Counted from the stretch's first letter, positions 1 through 8,551 are shown. The stretch is DNA of 64,000 nt from an uncultured Paracoccaceae bacterium (GCA_947493255.1 CANLQK010000003.1:124001-188000); one strand, 5' to 3'. The notes: generated by a model not told the origin, from the letters alone. Numbers and translations are program-made.

Positions 1-144
1 CAATTGGGTATTCGGACTAACTCTGCAAAACAAAACGAACGGGAGCTACTTCTACAGCTCGATGAAAAGTCGCTAGATAAATTGCAGGAAACTATTGATG
101 AAATTAGAAAAAAATTGAGCATTTTGAGCAATGATGATGTTTGA
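1..144 (+). CDS. 3' end of an unknown gene (coiled-coil C-terminus)
   Basis: An open frame runs in from the left edge and stops with TGA at 142-144, giving the last 47 residues of a protein. The tail is charged and heptad-like (LLLQLDEKSLDKLQETIDEI), so it probably forms a helix or coiled coil. The stop overlaps the ATG cluster at 131-139 of the next gene, which implies translational coupling and a shared operon. Nothing in the visible part identifies a family; the rest lies outside the window. Confidence 0.55.
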   Translation, partial: QLGIRTNSAKQNERELLLQLDEKSLDKLQETIDEIRKKLSILSNDDV

Positions 145-1084
145 TGCTAGTGGCTTTCATGCCTCTCCGTACGACGATGGTATCGATCAGGTAGAACCTT
201 TCGCCATCAATGGGGTCCACGATAGTGAGTCGCCTTCCGATCGTTATGCATGGAAAATCACTGATGCCGCAGTAAGAAACATAGCAAGCCATGCGACCAG
301 GCAGCGGGTGAAGCACTTGTTGCTTTCCAAAGTTGCTGACCAAGTTTCGGTAGGGGCGGCTAGTCCTCATGTTGTTGAGCTTAGTGAGTCTGCAAACGCA
401 TGGGTGCGTTATGCAACGGTCAACGTTCGAAGTGATCGTGAGACGCGAATGATCATAGGTCGTCGCGGTTCACCAAAGACGCACTTCGCTCATGTAAAGG
501 CGGCCCTCAATCAGCTTGGGGATGTCCCGTCGATTCCCGCAGATGATGTTTCGGCATTTGTTCTTGGCAACGTGCAAGTGCCTGAAAAAGTGGTTTTGTC
601 GGTGAGTCCGGATGTCGACACGGATAGTGCCTTGCCGACCTCGGGATTTGTACCATCATCGGACCTGGTTGCGGCTTGGGTCGATGGCTTGAATGCTGTC
701 AGGAGAGAGGCAGGGCAAGCCGAAATTTCCGCCAGTGAGGCCGAGTCCAATGCTCAGTTCTCGACCGAATTAGCGAAACAACTTCGTAAAGTAATTTCAA
801 ACTTTGCGAAGCGAAAATCTTATGAGGGTGGTCGGTATCGGATCACTTTCGCCCATAAACTGCTCCCTAGTGTCGAGGGATTGATTGAAGATCATTTGAT
901 GATGCCGCCAAGGAACGCTGTCGCATTTCTCGATCTGTTTAGGGAAGAGTTATACGCCCAATCTGCGGATGGCGCAGTTTTCATGGGGCGTTGGGGACAA
1001 CTTGTCATCGATAGTGCGGAAGAGCTTGTTTTGATATTGAACAAGCGTCGTTCGAGAAAACTAATGAAAGTGCTAAAGGGTTAA
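131..1084 (+). CDS. unknown 317-aa protein, middle gene of accessory operon
   Basis: The frame opens with three consecutive ATG codons at 131, 134 and 137, overlapping the end of the preceding gene, and ends two bases before the GTG start of the phosphoesterase gene. I recognise no domain. The protein has no signal peptide or membrane segment; it is mixed alpha/beta in character, with a basic helical stretch around residues 215-235 (KQLRKVISNFAKRKSYEGG) and a basic C-terminus (NKRRSRKLMKVLKG). Base composition is more AT-rich than that of the genes after 3 kb. The tight packing with both neighbours suggests the product works with the phosphoesterase; a role in defence or mobile-element biology is inference only. 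Confidence 0.6.
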   Translation: MMMFDASGFHASPYDDGIDQVEPFAINGVHDSESPSDRYAWKITDAAVRNIASHATRQRVKHLLLSKVADQVSVGAASPHVVELSESANAWVRYATVNVRSDRETRMIIGRRGSPKTHFAHVKAALNQLGDVPSIPADDVSAFVLGNVQVPEKVVLSVSPDVDTDSALPTSGFVPSSDLVAAWVDGLNAVRREAGQAEISASEAESNAQFSTELAKQLRKVISNFAKRKSYEGGRYRITFAHKLLPSVEGLIEDHLMMPPRNAVAFLDLFREELYAQSADGAVFMGRWGQLVIDSAEELVLILNKRRSRKLMKVLKG

Positions 1085-1086
1085 CC

Positions 1087-2091
1087 GTGCCGATCCGGAT
1101 AGCGCTGATAGCAGATCCTCACCTTTGTATCCAAGCTCGTAGGCGCAATGTAATGTCTCTATGGGATAGAAAGTTATGGGCAAACATTGACGTTGTCGGT
1201 CCAAGTTCCAAACCTGAAAGCGCAGAAAAGCACCATTTTTCGTTCTTGAAGCCTGCAAGTTATGATGACGTACCTTTGCTCGCCGCTGCAGACTTTCTTG
1301 AAGAGTTTTCGAGTGAACTCGACTTACTAGTCGTTCTCGGTGATCTCGCAACCACCGGGCTTGACGATGATCTAGCCGTTGCGGAGCAGGTCTTCCTTGA
1401 TAGTAAAACCAAGGAACACTTGAACGCAGCTCTTGAGCCGCGCTTGGGTGGTTTAGGTATTCCATTACACGTGATCCCGGGAAACCACGATCGATATAAA
1501 GATGATTTCGCGACCCCAGGCTGTGCGAAGTTCGATGAGGTTTTTCATGCGATCTATAAGCCGAATAAGGGTGTCTGTTCGGAGAAATTGCAGAGTGATA
1601 ATATTTCGGTTGGTTTAATTTCAGCTGATTTTTGCTTTGCAGACGGCAGCGATCCTGGATACTTGCGGCGCTTGGGCCGTGGTGCCGTTGATGACGTTAT
1701 TCTGAGTGAACTGGATTTTCAGACCCGGAAGTGGCAAAGGGAAAATCCCGAGATGCCTGTAATTTGGGCGCTTCACTTTTCGCCTGCCGATGGGGTCTCA
1801 ACCGCCCTTGTATTGGAGGAACGTGAGAAGGTGACGCATTTGGCCAAGCAGCTTGGTGTCAAACATATCTTTTGTGGTCATACTCACGTAAATAAACGGC
1901 AAGTTGGAACACATCCCCATATTTACTGCGCAGGTAGCGTTTCCGCGATTGACTCAACTGATAATCATTTCATCCATATCTGCTCAATCGATCGAAGCAG
2001 TACTGGTGAGTTGCAGTTGGAGGTTTTCGATTTGAAATATGATGAGCTAGCAGACGAGTTTGTACCCTCTCCCGTCTCTCTGATTGCATAA
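1087..2091 (+). CDS. calcineurin-like metallophosphoesterase
   Basis: The metallophosphoesterase signature is complete and in order: DPH near residue 11 (IALIADPHLC), GDLATTG near 82, GNHDR near 132 (HVIPGNHDRY), a histidine in ALHFSP and the closing GHTH motif near 262 (IFCGHTHVNK). These residues bind the two catalytic metals. The family hydrolyses phosphomono- or phosphodiesters; the substrate cannot be read from sequence. The start is GTG at 1087, just after the preceding stop, so the gene is co-translated with the unknown 317-aa protein. The 334-residue length fits a stand-alone phosphoesterase domain without export signal, so it is probably cytoplasmic. Confidence 0.85.
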   Translation: MPIRIALIADPHLCIQARRRNVMSLWDRKLWANIDVVGPSSKPESAEKHHFSFLKPASYDDVPLLAAADFLEEFSSELDLLVVLGDLATTGLDDDLAVAEQVFLDSKTKEHLNAALEPRLGGLGIPLHVIPGNHDRYKDDFATPGCAKFDEVFHAIYKPNKGVCSEKLQSDNISVGLISADFCFADGSDPGYLRRLGRGAVDDVILSELDFQTRKWQRENPEMPVIWALHFSPADGVSTALVLEEREKVTHLAKQLGVKHIFCGHTHVNKRQVGTHPHIYCAGSVSAIDSTDNHFIHICSIDRSSTGELQLEVFDLKYDELADEFVPSPVSLIA

Positions 2092-2220
2092 AGCCACTGA
2101 ATTTTGCCGTGTTAGCCAAATCTAGCTTTTGCGAGTGCGTGTCCAAGCTGCAGTATGATGTGGTACAAAGTGGGGTATGAGTGTAGAGTAAGAAATATTA
2201 GTCTTTTTGTATCAATGCAT

Positions 2221-2261
2221 TAAGGGGTTTATGTTGCGGACTTCGTCTCCGCCACCCACCA
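2221..2261 (+). other. CCA-ended hairpin, possible tRNA/tmRNA 3'-end remnant or att site
   Basis: A GC-rich hairpin (GCGGA at 2236-2240, TCCGC at 2248-2252, seven-base loop) is followed by CACCCACCA, which resembles the T-arm plus acceptor and CCA end of a tRNA or tmRNA. The loop CTTCGTC does not match the TTCRANN T-loop consensus, so it is at best degenerate. It lies at the boundary between the AT-richer left segment and the more typical genome, where an integration site would be expected. A 9-base segment TAAGGGGTT at 2221-2229 can also pair with AACCCCTTA at 2291-2299. Confidence 0.3.
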
Positions 2262-2290
2262 TTTTCATTCAGTTCTGTTGGCACTCATTC

Positions 2291-2311
2291 AACCCCTTAT
2301 GGGGCTTTTTT
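2291..2311 (+). terminator. intrinsic terminator candidate
   Basis: CCCC-TTAT-GGGG followed by C and six T residues forms a short but canonical hairpin with U tract. It lies 200 bases after the phosphoesterase gene and is the most likely end of that operon. Its left arm is also complementary to 2221-2229, so two mutually exclusive folds are possible. Confidence 0.5.
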
Positions 2312-2447
2312 GTTGGTTTGCTCGCGCTCGTGGTTGCTCCTCACCGCTCTTCAATTGGACTCGTTTCTATTCATTGCAGGTAGGAGTTTTGGTGCTTTTG
2401 GCGAACGAATGAGTGGTGTTTTAGAACAGGCTCAGGGGAGACTTAGC

Positions 2448-2693
2448 ATGTACAGCGAAGAGATTCTCTCGAGCACGACCTGTGGGTGCATTTATTGCCA
2501 AACCACATTTGGGCCAAGAAAGATAAACGGATGCTCGATCCTTGTCGGGTTTCCACTTACCGCAGGGTTTCCGACTGACACGCATGAGCGTTGGTTCGAA
2601 ACAATTAGACGTTGGCCGAAGAGATGCGGGTTTGGTGTAGTGACATTGAATGATGTTCACGACCGGGCGCTGGAGTATCGAAGGTTGGTGTGA
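2448..2693 (+). CDS. possible small cysteine-rich protein, 81 aa
   Basis: The ATG at 2448 has a good ribosome-binding site (GGGGAG, spacing about 7). The product carries a compact CGCIYC motif near residues 12-17, followed by TTFGPRKI, reminiscent of half of a zinc-ribbon, and a basic aromatic stretch (ERWFETIRRWPKRCG). Only one cluster of cysteines is present, so a complete zinc finger is not evident. No family is recognised and coding potential is uncertain. The frame extends upstream to 2310 but that part looks non-coding. From 2694 to 2928 nothing convincing is visible. Confidence 0.35.
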   Translation: MYSEEILSSTTCGCIYCQTTFGPRKINGCSILVGFPLTAGFPTDTHERWFETIRRWPKRCGFGVVTLNDVHDRALEYRRLV

Positions 2694-2928
2694 CGAGAGA
2701 TCAACCGTGGTTACATACAATGGACGGTCCGGAGATCCCTTGCTTTGAAGGCGCGCCCGGCTTGTTTATTTCGAGCGGTCGCCAACATTGGAGAACCCAT
2801 CCACGGACAAAGGGCGGCGGCGACTGAGGTGTCGGAAAACCCACTCGAAATAGGCAACTTTGGGGCGTTTGAGAACAGACCGGTGCTCGACAGGGGGAGT
2901 GTGTATATTGTTACTCTTGTATTAGCGG

Positions 2929-3588
2929 TTAGCGGTGGGACGTGCGCATGGGTTTTGCGGGGTTTCCGACCACTGTTGCGCCCGCAGGTACGTCTTTCGT
3001 CACGACGGCTCCCATCCCGATCACGGCACCAGCCCCGATGTGGAGTGGCGCTCCGGGGCCACCTTCGCGGATAATCGCGCCGGCTCCTATGTACGCCATA
3101 TCATCAATCCGTACGTTGCCGTTGCAGCAGACATTCGGGGCAAACGTTACATAATTACCGATGATGCAATCGTGTGCGACGTAGCTAAAGATGTTGAGGT
3201 GAAAGTGGTGTCCAATTTTTGCATCACTGGTGATGATTGAGTGATCACATAACACCGCGCCCGTTCCAATCTGGCAAGGGCCAAGCGTTCGGTGGGTCGG
3301 CGCCACGGTCTGCCCGAAGGCAAGTCCGGCTGCCGTGCACCGAGCGGCGATAGCGCTCCTTGCCTGCGGCGACCCCACCGCGACCACGACCTCGCGGTCG
3401 TTTTCTTGTGGTGAAATTAATTGTTCGAACGATAGAACAGTACGTCCGTGAACACGAAGGCCTTGCTCTTCAGGGCGATCAGACACGAAAGCAATGTCTA
3501 CTGCCGGGTTCAACAAGGGTGCGACTTCCCGGGCGAAACCGCCGACCCCGAAAATCGCGATCCGCGTTTTGATGCTTGCGTCAATCAT
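2929..3588 (-). CDS. NeuD/PglD-type sugar O/N-acyltransferase
   Basis: An N-terminal Rossmann-like half ([17 protein letters not shown] near residue 10) is followed by left-handed beta-helix hexapeptide repeats ([20 protein letters not shown], then [13 protein letters not shown]), as in the sialic-acid O-acetyltransferase NeuD and the PglD N-acetyltransferase. These enzymes transfer an acetyl group from acetyl-CoA to an amino- or hydroxyl-sugar nucleotide. The central HD of [11 protein letters not shown] matches the catalytic histidine region of the family. The ATG at 3588 overlaps the TGA of the aminotransferase gene (TGATG), so the two are coupled. Length 219 aa is normal. Together with the aminotransferase it probably builds an acylated amino sugar for a surface glycan. 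Confidence 0.85.
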   Translation of the reverse strand: MIDASIKTRIAIFGVGGFAREVAPLLNPAVDIAFVSDRPEEQGLRVHGRTVLSFEQLISPQENDREVVVAVGSPQARSAIAARCTAAGLAFGQTVAPTHRTLGPCQIGTGAVLCDHSIITSDAKIGHHFHLNIFSYVAHDCIIGNYVTFAPNVCCNGNVRIDDMAYIGAGAIIREGGPGAPLHIGAGAVIGMGAVVTKDVPAGATVVGNPAKPMRTSHR

Positions 3589-4694
3589 CAAGATAGCCGC
3601 CCAAGTGCTTGAGTAAGGGCGGCCAGCACGTGGTCTCTTTCTGGTTGCGTCATAGCAGGGTGAATGGGGAGACAAAGCATTGTCTCTGCCAACATTTCGG
3701 AGGTCTGTACCATGTCCTGTCCCTCTAGCTCATCGCCAAGGTATCCTTTGGATAGGCTTGGCGCGTAATAAATCCGCGTCTCGATATCCTTTTCCGCAAG
3801 CGCTGTTTCGACTATCTGACGCGCTTCGTGGGTTGCGAACCTGACTGGATAACTCTGCCAAGGCGTCGGCCCGGGTGCGACCGGACGTGTGGCGATTGCC
3901 GTCCATGGATCGAGGGCTGCGTCGTAGTCTGCTGCAATGCGCGCCCTGTGCGCGATAATCTCGGGCGCGGTGTCCAAAGCGGCCAACCCTATCGCGGCGC
4001 GCACTTCATCAAGCTTCATGTTGCCACCATCTCCGAAACTGCGGTCAGGCCGAAAGCCGAAATTGGTTACCGAACGGATACGGTCGGCTACGTCGCGTGG
4101 TGCAAAGATCAAGCCTCCTTCTCCAACCGAAACTGTCTTCGTGGCGTGAAGGGAAAAAACCTCTATTTCACCCAAGGACGACCCTATTTTTCCGTGTAGG
4201 CCGGGGGCACCAAACGCTGCGGCAGAGTCGAATATGACGGGAATGTTCCTGTCAGAGCAATACGCAATCAAGTCATCTCTGTTGCGGACAAATCCATACG
4301 CCCTGACAGGCATGATGGCCTCTACTGGTCCGCGGCTTAGCGCCTGTTCAACCGCGGCTATAGTCAGTTCCCCAGTCTGTGGGTCAACGTCGCCCAAACA
4401 GGGTAGACAACCGGCCGCTTTGATTGCGTGCAGCGTCCCTGCAAAGGTAAAGGCGGGAAGCAAGACACGGCCTTTGATACCGAGCCCGAGAAGCGTTGCT
4501 GTAAGTCCAGAGGTCGCGTTCGTCACCGGCACGACCTCGTAGTCGGGGGCCCCGAAAACCTCCGCGCAGCGCTCGGCGAACCGCCTTTCGATTGATCCAA
4601 AATTCGAGAACCATTTTTTGTCATACGCCGTTTGAAGAGACGGTGCCCAAGCCTCTATTGGCGGAAGGGATGCTCTAAGGAAGGGAACCCGCAT
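3588..4694 (-). CDS. DegT/DnrJ/EryC1/StrS-family sugar aminotransferase
   Basis: This PLP enzyme family converts a nucleotide-bound keto sugar to an amino sugar. The PLP lysine lies in [14 protein letters not shown] (Lys186), the cofactor aspartate in [10 protein letters not shown] (Asp156), and the early NATSG motif fits the phosphate-binding region. The 368-residue length is typical. The ATG at 4694 overlaps the stop of the glycosyltransferase gene and its own stop overlaps the next start, making a three-gene translationally coupled set. The substrate sugar is not deducible; with the NeuD-like partner a 3- or 4-acylamino-deoxy sugar is a reasonable inference. Confidence 0.88.
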   Translation of the reverse strand: MRVPFLRASLPPIEAWAPSLQTAYDKKWFSNFGSIERRFAERCAEVFGAPDYEVVPVTNATSGLTATLLGLGIKGRVLLPAFTFAGTLHAIKAAGCLPCLGDVDPQTGELTIAAVEQALSRGPVEAIMPVRAYGFVRNRDDLIAYCSDRNIPVIFDSAAAFGAPGLHGKIGSSLGEIEVFSLHATKTVSVGEGGLIFAPRDVADRIRSVTNFGFRPDRSFGDGGNMKLDEVRAAIGLAALDTAPEIIAHRARIAADYDAALDPWTAIATRPVAPGPTPWQSYPVRFATHEARQIVETALAEKDIETRIYYAPSLSKGYLGDELEGQDMVQTSEMLAETMLCLPIHPAMTQPERDHVLAALTQALGRLS

Positions 4695-6655
4695 CAGACC
4701 GCCCGACCTGAGAAGAAAGTATGTGCTTCTTTCATCAGCGCAGCCATGTCTTGCCCACACGTTTTGATGGAATGGTGATCATGCATGTGAGTGCGTTGTA
4801 TGTTGGCCAGCTTGGTGCGGGCTTCGGGGTCCGAGACAAGTTCCTGGAGCTTGTCGACAACGTCTTTATCGCTTTCAATCAAGCTATCTAGCGGTAAGAA
4901 ATTTCCGGCATCACAGTCGCGCATTGCGACGATTGGTAGGCCTTCTTCGAGCGCCATGGCGACCCCCATCGCCCCGCCTGCATTCGTAGACGGCTGAAGG
5001 TAAATGTCGCAGGTTTCAAAGGCAGCTCTTAGGTCAGGAACGAAGCCGCCTATGGTGACACGGGTCTTTAAACCATCCTCCTCGTTCTCACCTAGAATAG
5101 CACGGCATTGTTCTGGATCTTTGGCGCCAAGTAAAAGCCAGTCTATGTCGGGATTGTTTCTCAAAAATGCGGCCATTTCTTTGCGGTGAGGAGAGTTGGG
5201 TCTGATCAGTTTGTTTAGGCGGCTACCAGACATGGCGGTTACGATCCGAAGTCGTGCGCTCGACTGCGGAATGGTCGGGTTTTTCTCACCTGTTCGAGGG
5301 AACGGATAGACGGGAATTCGGTAGGATCGACATCTTTCGAACTCTGGTTCGTCCAGATTATAACCCCCGCCATGCGCCATAACGATGTCCGCAAATTTCG
5401 GAACATCGTTTGTCATGCTCGATTGAATGGCGATCGTTGGAATGTTCCGCGCAAGGATTTGGGCGACCACCGGGCTTTCAAGGATGCCTATGATGGGAAA
5501 CAATATGTCTGGATCGTGGGTGCGTGCCAGATCAAGGGCTGCCTCTTGCGGGAACACCGCACCATGCTTGCCGACAACAACGATGTTGATCTTGTGGACA
5601 TAATCACCAGCAACATGGGCAAGATCACGATGCCAATCTTCTTCCCGCTGCGCGTCCCATGGTCCAGCGTCGACAACAGGTGCTCGCACGCATTCTGGTT
5701 CGCATTCCTGCGTCACCAGAATTGTCACCTTTTCGACCTCGTCCAATGTCGCCAATGCGCCGGCAAACCCGTTGATAAACCGCATGTGCGGTCCGGGGGT
5801 CGCCTCGGTCATGTAAGCACAAACGATCATGGGTCGCCTTGCTGGGTATATTGGCGTCCGGTTAGAAACCTCAGGCCAATCTGCAATCTTTTGCAGTTCA
5901 ACTCCCAGCACATCGGGCATGGTTCTGAGGACTAGGTTTGCGACCCATGGCGGGATGTTTGGAATGGTTCCTTCATCAGCAGTAAGCGCCTCAGGCCCCT
6001 GCAGCATCAGGTTACGTAGATGCTGTGTGCCGGCCACAATTCCTTGAGAGTCCGAGACGGTGCGCCATCGTATCTCGAAGTCGTGAGCCAATGCATCGCC
6101 ATGGCTCGTGCGCAATACCTTCAACACGAGTGCTGTTACCTCACCATGTGTGCTGTCCAAAGACGTTTGGGCGCGGGAGATGTCACCAAGCATGAGCCAC
6201 GCTATCCCTTCGAACAACGCGGGTAGTGGATTGTCCGGAAATTGTTTGACTGCCAAACTTGCCCGGCGGGCGACCTCAGGCCAATCGCGTATCTTGACGG
6301 AATCCTTTATCCATAACACCCATAGGTTTGCCTGCGGAACACCACGAGAAACTGCATCATTCAAAACGTGTTTCGCTTCGTCCACACGCCCGAGATTATT
6401 CAATGCGCGAAACTTCATCATGAAATAAGCAGGCGGCAAGTGATCTGGAAATGTCTTAGAAATCGTATTGCATCGCGACAAAGCTTCGGTCCAGTCGTTG
6501 GCCTGTACCGCTTCACGTGCTTTAATGATAAGCTCTTGCTTGGAGCGTAATCGAGGTTGTTGACAGGCACTGGTCAAGATGGAAATCCTACATCGCTCAA
6601 ACCACACCGAAGACAGAGAGAACTCTAAAGACAGTGATCTAGGACACCATTTCAA
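4694..6655 (-). CDS. TPR-containing glycosyltransferase (GT4-like C-terminus)
   Basis: Residues about 40-210 form TPR-like helical pairs (DWTEALSRCNTISKTFPDH, then DWPEVARRASLAVKQFPDN). The C-terminal part, about 460-645, has the GT-B donor-binding layout: GSRLNKLIRPN, DIDWLLLGAKDP, VTIGGFVPDLRAAFETCDIYLQPS and an E-rich MALEEGLPIVAMRDCDAGNFL, which resembles the donor-site E-x7-E region. It probably adds a sugar to a surface polysaccharide or glycoprotein. The start is uncertain: the first 30 residues from the ATG at 6655 are atypical and a TTG about 26 codons in is an alternative. It heads the coupled cluster with the aminotransferase and acyltransferase. Confidence 0.75.
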   Translation of the reverse strand: MKWCPRSLSLEFSLSSVWFERCRISILTSACQQPRLRSKQELIIKAREAVQANDWTEALSRCNTISKTFPDHLPPAYFMMKFRALNNLGRVDEAKHVLNDAVSRGVPQANLWVLWIKDSVKIRDWPEVARRASLAVKQFPDNPLPALFEGIAWLMLGDISRAQTSLDSTHGEVTALVLKVLRTSHGDALAHDFEIRWRTVSDSQGIVAGTQHLRNLMLQGPEALTADEGTIPNIPPWVANLVLRTMPDVLGVELQKIADWPEVSNRTPIYPARRPMIVCAYMTEATPGPHMRFINGFAGALATLDEVEKVTILVTQECEPECVRAPVVDAGPWDAQREEDWHRDLAHVAGDYVHKINIVVVGKHGAVFPQEAALDLARTHDPDILFPIIGILESPVVAQILARNIPTIAIQSSMTNDVPKFADIVMAHGGGYNLDEPEFERCRSYRIPVYPFPRTGEKNPTIPQSSARLRIVTAMSGSRLNKLIRPNSPHRKEMAAFLRNNPDIDWLLLGAKDPEQCRAILGENEEDGLKTRVTIGGFVPDLRAAFETCDIYLQPSTNAGGAMGVAMALEEGLPIVAMRDCDAGNFLPLDSLIESDKDVVDKLQELVSDPEARTKLANIQRTHMHDHHSIKTCGQDMAALMKEAHTFFSGRAV

Positions 6656-6904
6656 ATACTAATTCTCAAAGCATTCATTGTCACGTGTGTCTTTTGAAGT
6701 TCGAGAGATGTCAAGCGCGTGATCTGCCGACGCGGCCGAGTCTGTTGGGCGATAGATGTGCCTTCCGTAGGGACCGATCAACGCCACAAACACACAACGT
6801 TCGCTCTTTGCCTTTTTGATATTCTGGTGTGCGCGCGGCTGAGGTCTACAATCCGCCCTTTGGAATTATGCCGTAGATGGCCAAATATAGCATTGGCTAG
6901 GAAC

Positions 6905-6928
6905 GTGCCGATGTTTTGGCACCTTTTT
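6905..6928 (+). terminator. orphan terminator-like hairpin on plus strand
   Basis: GTGCC (6905-6909), an 8-base loop and GGCAC (6918-6922) followed by CTTTTT make a rho-independent terminator shape reading rightwards. No plus-strand protein gene precedes it in the 6656-6904 stretch. It may end a small RNA or simply be fortuitous. Apart from this hairpin nothing clear is visible in the 440-base gap 6656-7095, which must hold the promoters of both flanking genes. Confidence 0.3.
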
Positions 6929-7095
6929 CGAGAAGAAGTAGGTCGGTGTTTTTGTGTAGGCTTTGCGGCTCGTTGCAACCGTTCTACGCCAGAAAGGGAA
7001 ACCCGTCGTTATGAAGGGTGGGCCCCTCGCGGGAACGTGTAGACGTCTGGCTTGCCCGAAAGTGGAGCATCCTTAATAGTTTTATCTATCTAACT

Positions 7096-8070
7096 ATGAT
7101 GGGATTTGATGTGACCCTTGATCAAAATAGGCGCACTTTCTTGGCTGGGCTTTCTTCCTTGGCGGGGCTTAGCTTGACGCCTTCTGGCCCGCTGCGTGCA
7201 GATGGGTTGATGCCAATGCGTGCAATCAGGGGGTTTACCCTTGGGGAGATGACCATAAACGTCATCGATGATGGTAGCTTTTCGATGGGTGTTGGCATGT
7301 TTGGCGCCAACGTTGGGCGCGCGCAGGTTGGCGCGCTTTTGGACAGCTACGGGCTTTCCAATGACAAGGCCGAAATGCCGCTTCAAGTCATGCTTATTGA
7401 AACCCAAGGTGTTCGGGTTCTGATCGATACCGGCATGGGGGATGTGACGTTTCATGGGAACGAAAAAGACAACGGACGTTTGATGCAGTCGCTTGCGGTG
7501 CTTGGCCTAACACCAGATGACATCGACATCATCGTCTTAACACACGGGCATCCCGACCATGTCGGTGGGCTAAGTGCGCAGGGTGAACGGCTGTTTAAGA
7601 ATGCGCTGCATATGTTGCCCGACATTGAATTTGAATTTTGGACACAGGATCCAGATCGCGCGCCTGCTGCCTTGCGTGAAATGATCATTGAATGCCGCAA
7701 TCACCTGCTGCCCGTTGCCCATGGTATGCGGAGCTATTCGGATGGTGACGAGCTTGCACCTGGTCTGTTTGCGGTTGCTGCGCCTGGCCACACACACGGC
7801 CATTTCGCTTTGCGTCTTGAAAGCGGCGGACAAACCTTATTGCATTTGGTCGACACGGCAGTGCACTACATCGCAAACCTAGAACAGCCAGACTGGACAG
7901 TCGGCGCCGATTTGAACAAATCGCTGGCGGTTGAAACACGCCGACGGCTTTTGTCGCAAGCCGCCGAAGAACAGACCCTTGTGGCCGGCTATCATTTTCC
8001 GTTTCCAGGCGTCGGGATGATCCGGCCGCTGGGGGATGGGTTTAGGTATGTGCCGGTGCCGTTGGTTTAA
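7096..8070 (+). CDS. Tat-exported metallo-beta-lactamase-fold hydrolase
   Basis: An N-terminal twin-arginine signal (NRRTFLAGLSSLAGLSL, residues about 11-27) predicts folded export to the periplasm. The metal motif THGHPDH lies near residue 147, followed by GHTHGH and HLVDTAVH, and a late AGYHFPFPG provides the last histidine, all typical of dinuclear MBL-fold hydrolases. ATG codons at 7096 and 7099 are equally good starts; the longer frame upstream lacks a signal peptide. The rhodanese gene follows 12 bases later and is also Tat-exported, so both probably serve one periplasmic process. Sulfur chemistry is suggested by the partner but unproven. Confidence 0.82.
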   Translation: MMGFDVTLDQNRRTFLAGLSSLAGLSLTPSGPLRADGLMPMRAIRGFTLGEMTINVIDDGSFSMGVGMFGANVGRAQVGALLDSYGLSNDKAEMPLQVMLIETQGVRVLIDTGMGDVTFHGNEKDNGRLMQSLAVLGLTPDDIDIIVLTHGHPDHVGGLSAQGERLFKNALHMLPDIEFEFWTQDPDRAPAALREMIIECRNHLLPVAHGMRSYSDGDELAPGLFAVAAPGHTHGHFALRLESGGQTLLHLVDTAVHYIANLEQPDWTVGADLNKSLAVETRRRLLSQAAEEQTLVAGYHFPFPGVGMIRPLGDGFRYVPVPLV

Positions 8071-8082
8071 GAGGTGAATGAT

Positions 8083-8544
8083 ATGATGATATCGCGACGT
8101 GGGTTTTTGGGTGGAGTTGTTGTTTTGACCGTTGGGGTCGGGGGGCTTGCAAGCCTGAGAAGTGCGCAAAGCCAGACGGCCTCATCAGACGGAACGCTTA
8201 CCCCGCACGAGGCCTTAGCGGCCATAGCGGCGGGAGATATCATTCTGATCGATATTCGGCGACCTGATGAATGGCGCGCAACGGGCATAGCCGATGGCGC
8301 GGTGCCGATCGACATGCGCCGCGAGGATTTCGTCGAGGCTGTCCGTGCAGCGCGTCCCGATCCATCGGTGGCCATTGCGTTGATTTGCGCGCGCGGTGTG
8401 CGGTCTCGTAGAACGTTCAACGCGTTGCAAGACGCAGGAATTCCCAACATCATTGATGTGCCAGAAGGAATGCTTGGGTCGCGCGCTGGGCCGGGTTGGA
8501 TCGCGTCAGACCTGCCGATGGTGGATTGGGTCGACCCAGCCTAA
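8083..8544 (+). CDS. Tat-exported rhodanese-like protein
   Basis: A Tat signal (ISRRGFLGGVVVLTVG) precedes one rhodanese domain. The domain shows DIRRPDEWRATG near residue 60 and the active-site loop CARGVRS near 107, so the sulfur-carrying cysteine is present. The start is ATG 8083 (or 8086) because GAGG at 8071-8074 lies 8 bases before it. It follows the MBL-fold gene closely and reads in the same direction, so a two-gene operon is likely. Rhodaneses transfer or carry persulfide sulfur; a periplasmic one beside an MBL hydrolase recalls accessory genes of sulfur-oxidation loci, although no sox genes are in the window. Confidence 0.85.
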   Translation: MMISRRGFLGGVVVLTVGVGGLASLRSAQSQTASSDGTLTPHEALAAIAAGDIILIDIRRPDEWRATGIADGAVPIDMRREDFVEAVRAARPDPSVAIALICARGVRSRRTFNALQDAGIPNIIDVPEGMLGSRAGPGWIASDLPMVDWVDPA

Positions 8545-8551
8545 GGGCCGT

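Noticed and set aside
2745-3074. A plus-strand frame running into the acyltransferase gene
   Set aside because: Its second half is antisense to the hexapeptide-repeat region of the acyltransferase.
6719-7042. A 107-codon frame in the gap before the MBL-fold gene
   Set aside because: Residue composition (many Cys, Arg and Trp) is like random high-GC sequence and the plus-strand hairpin lies within it.
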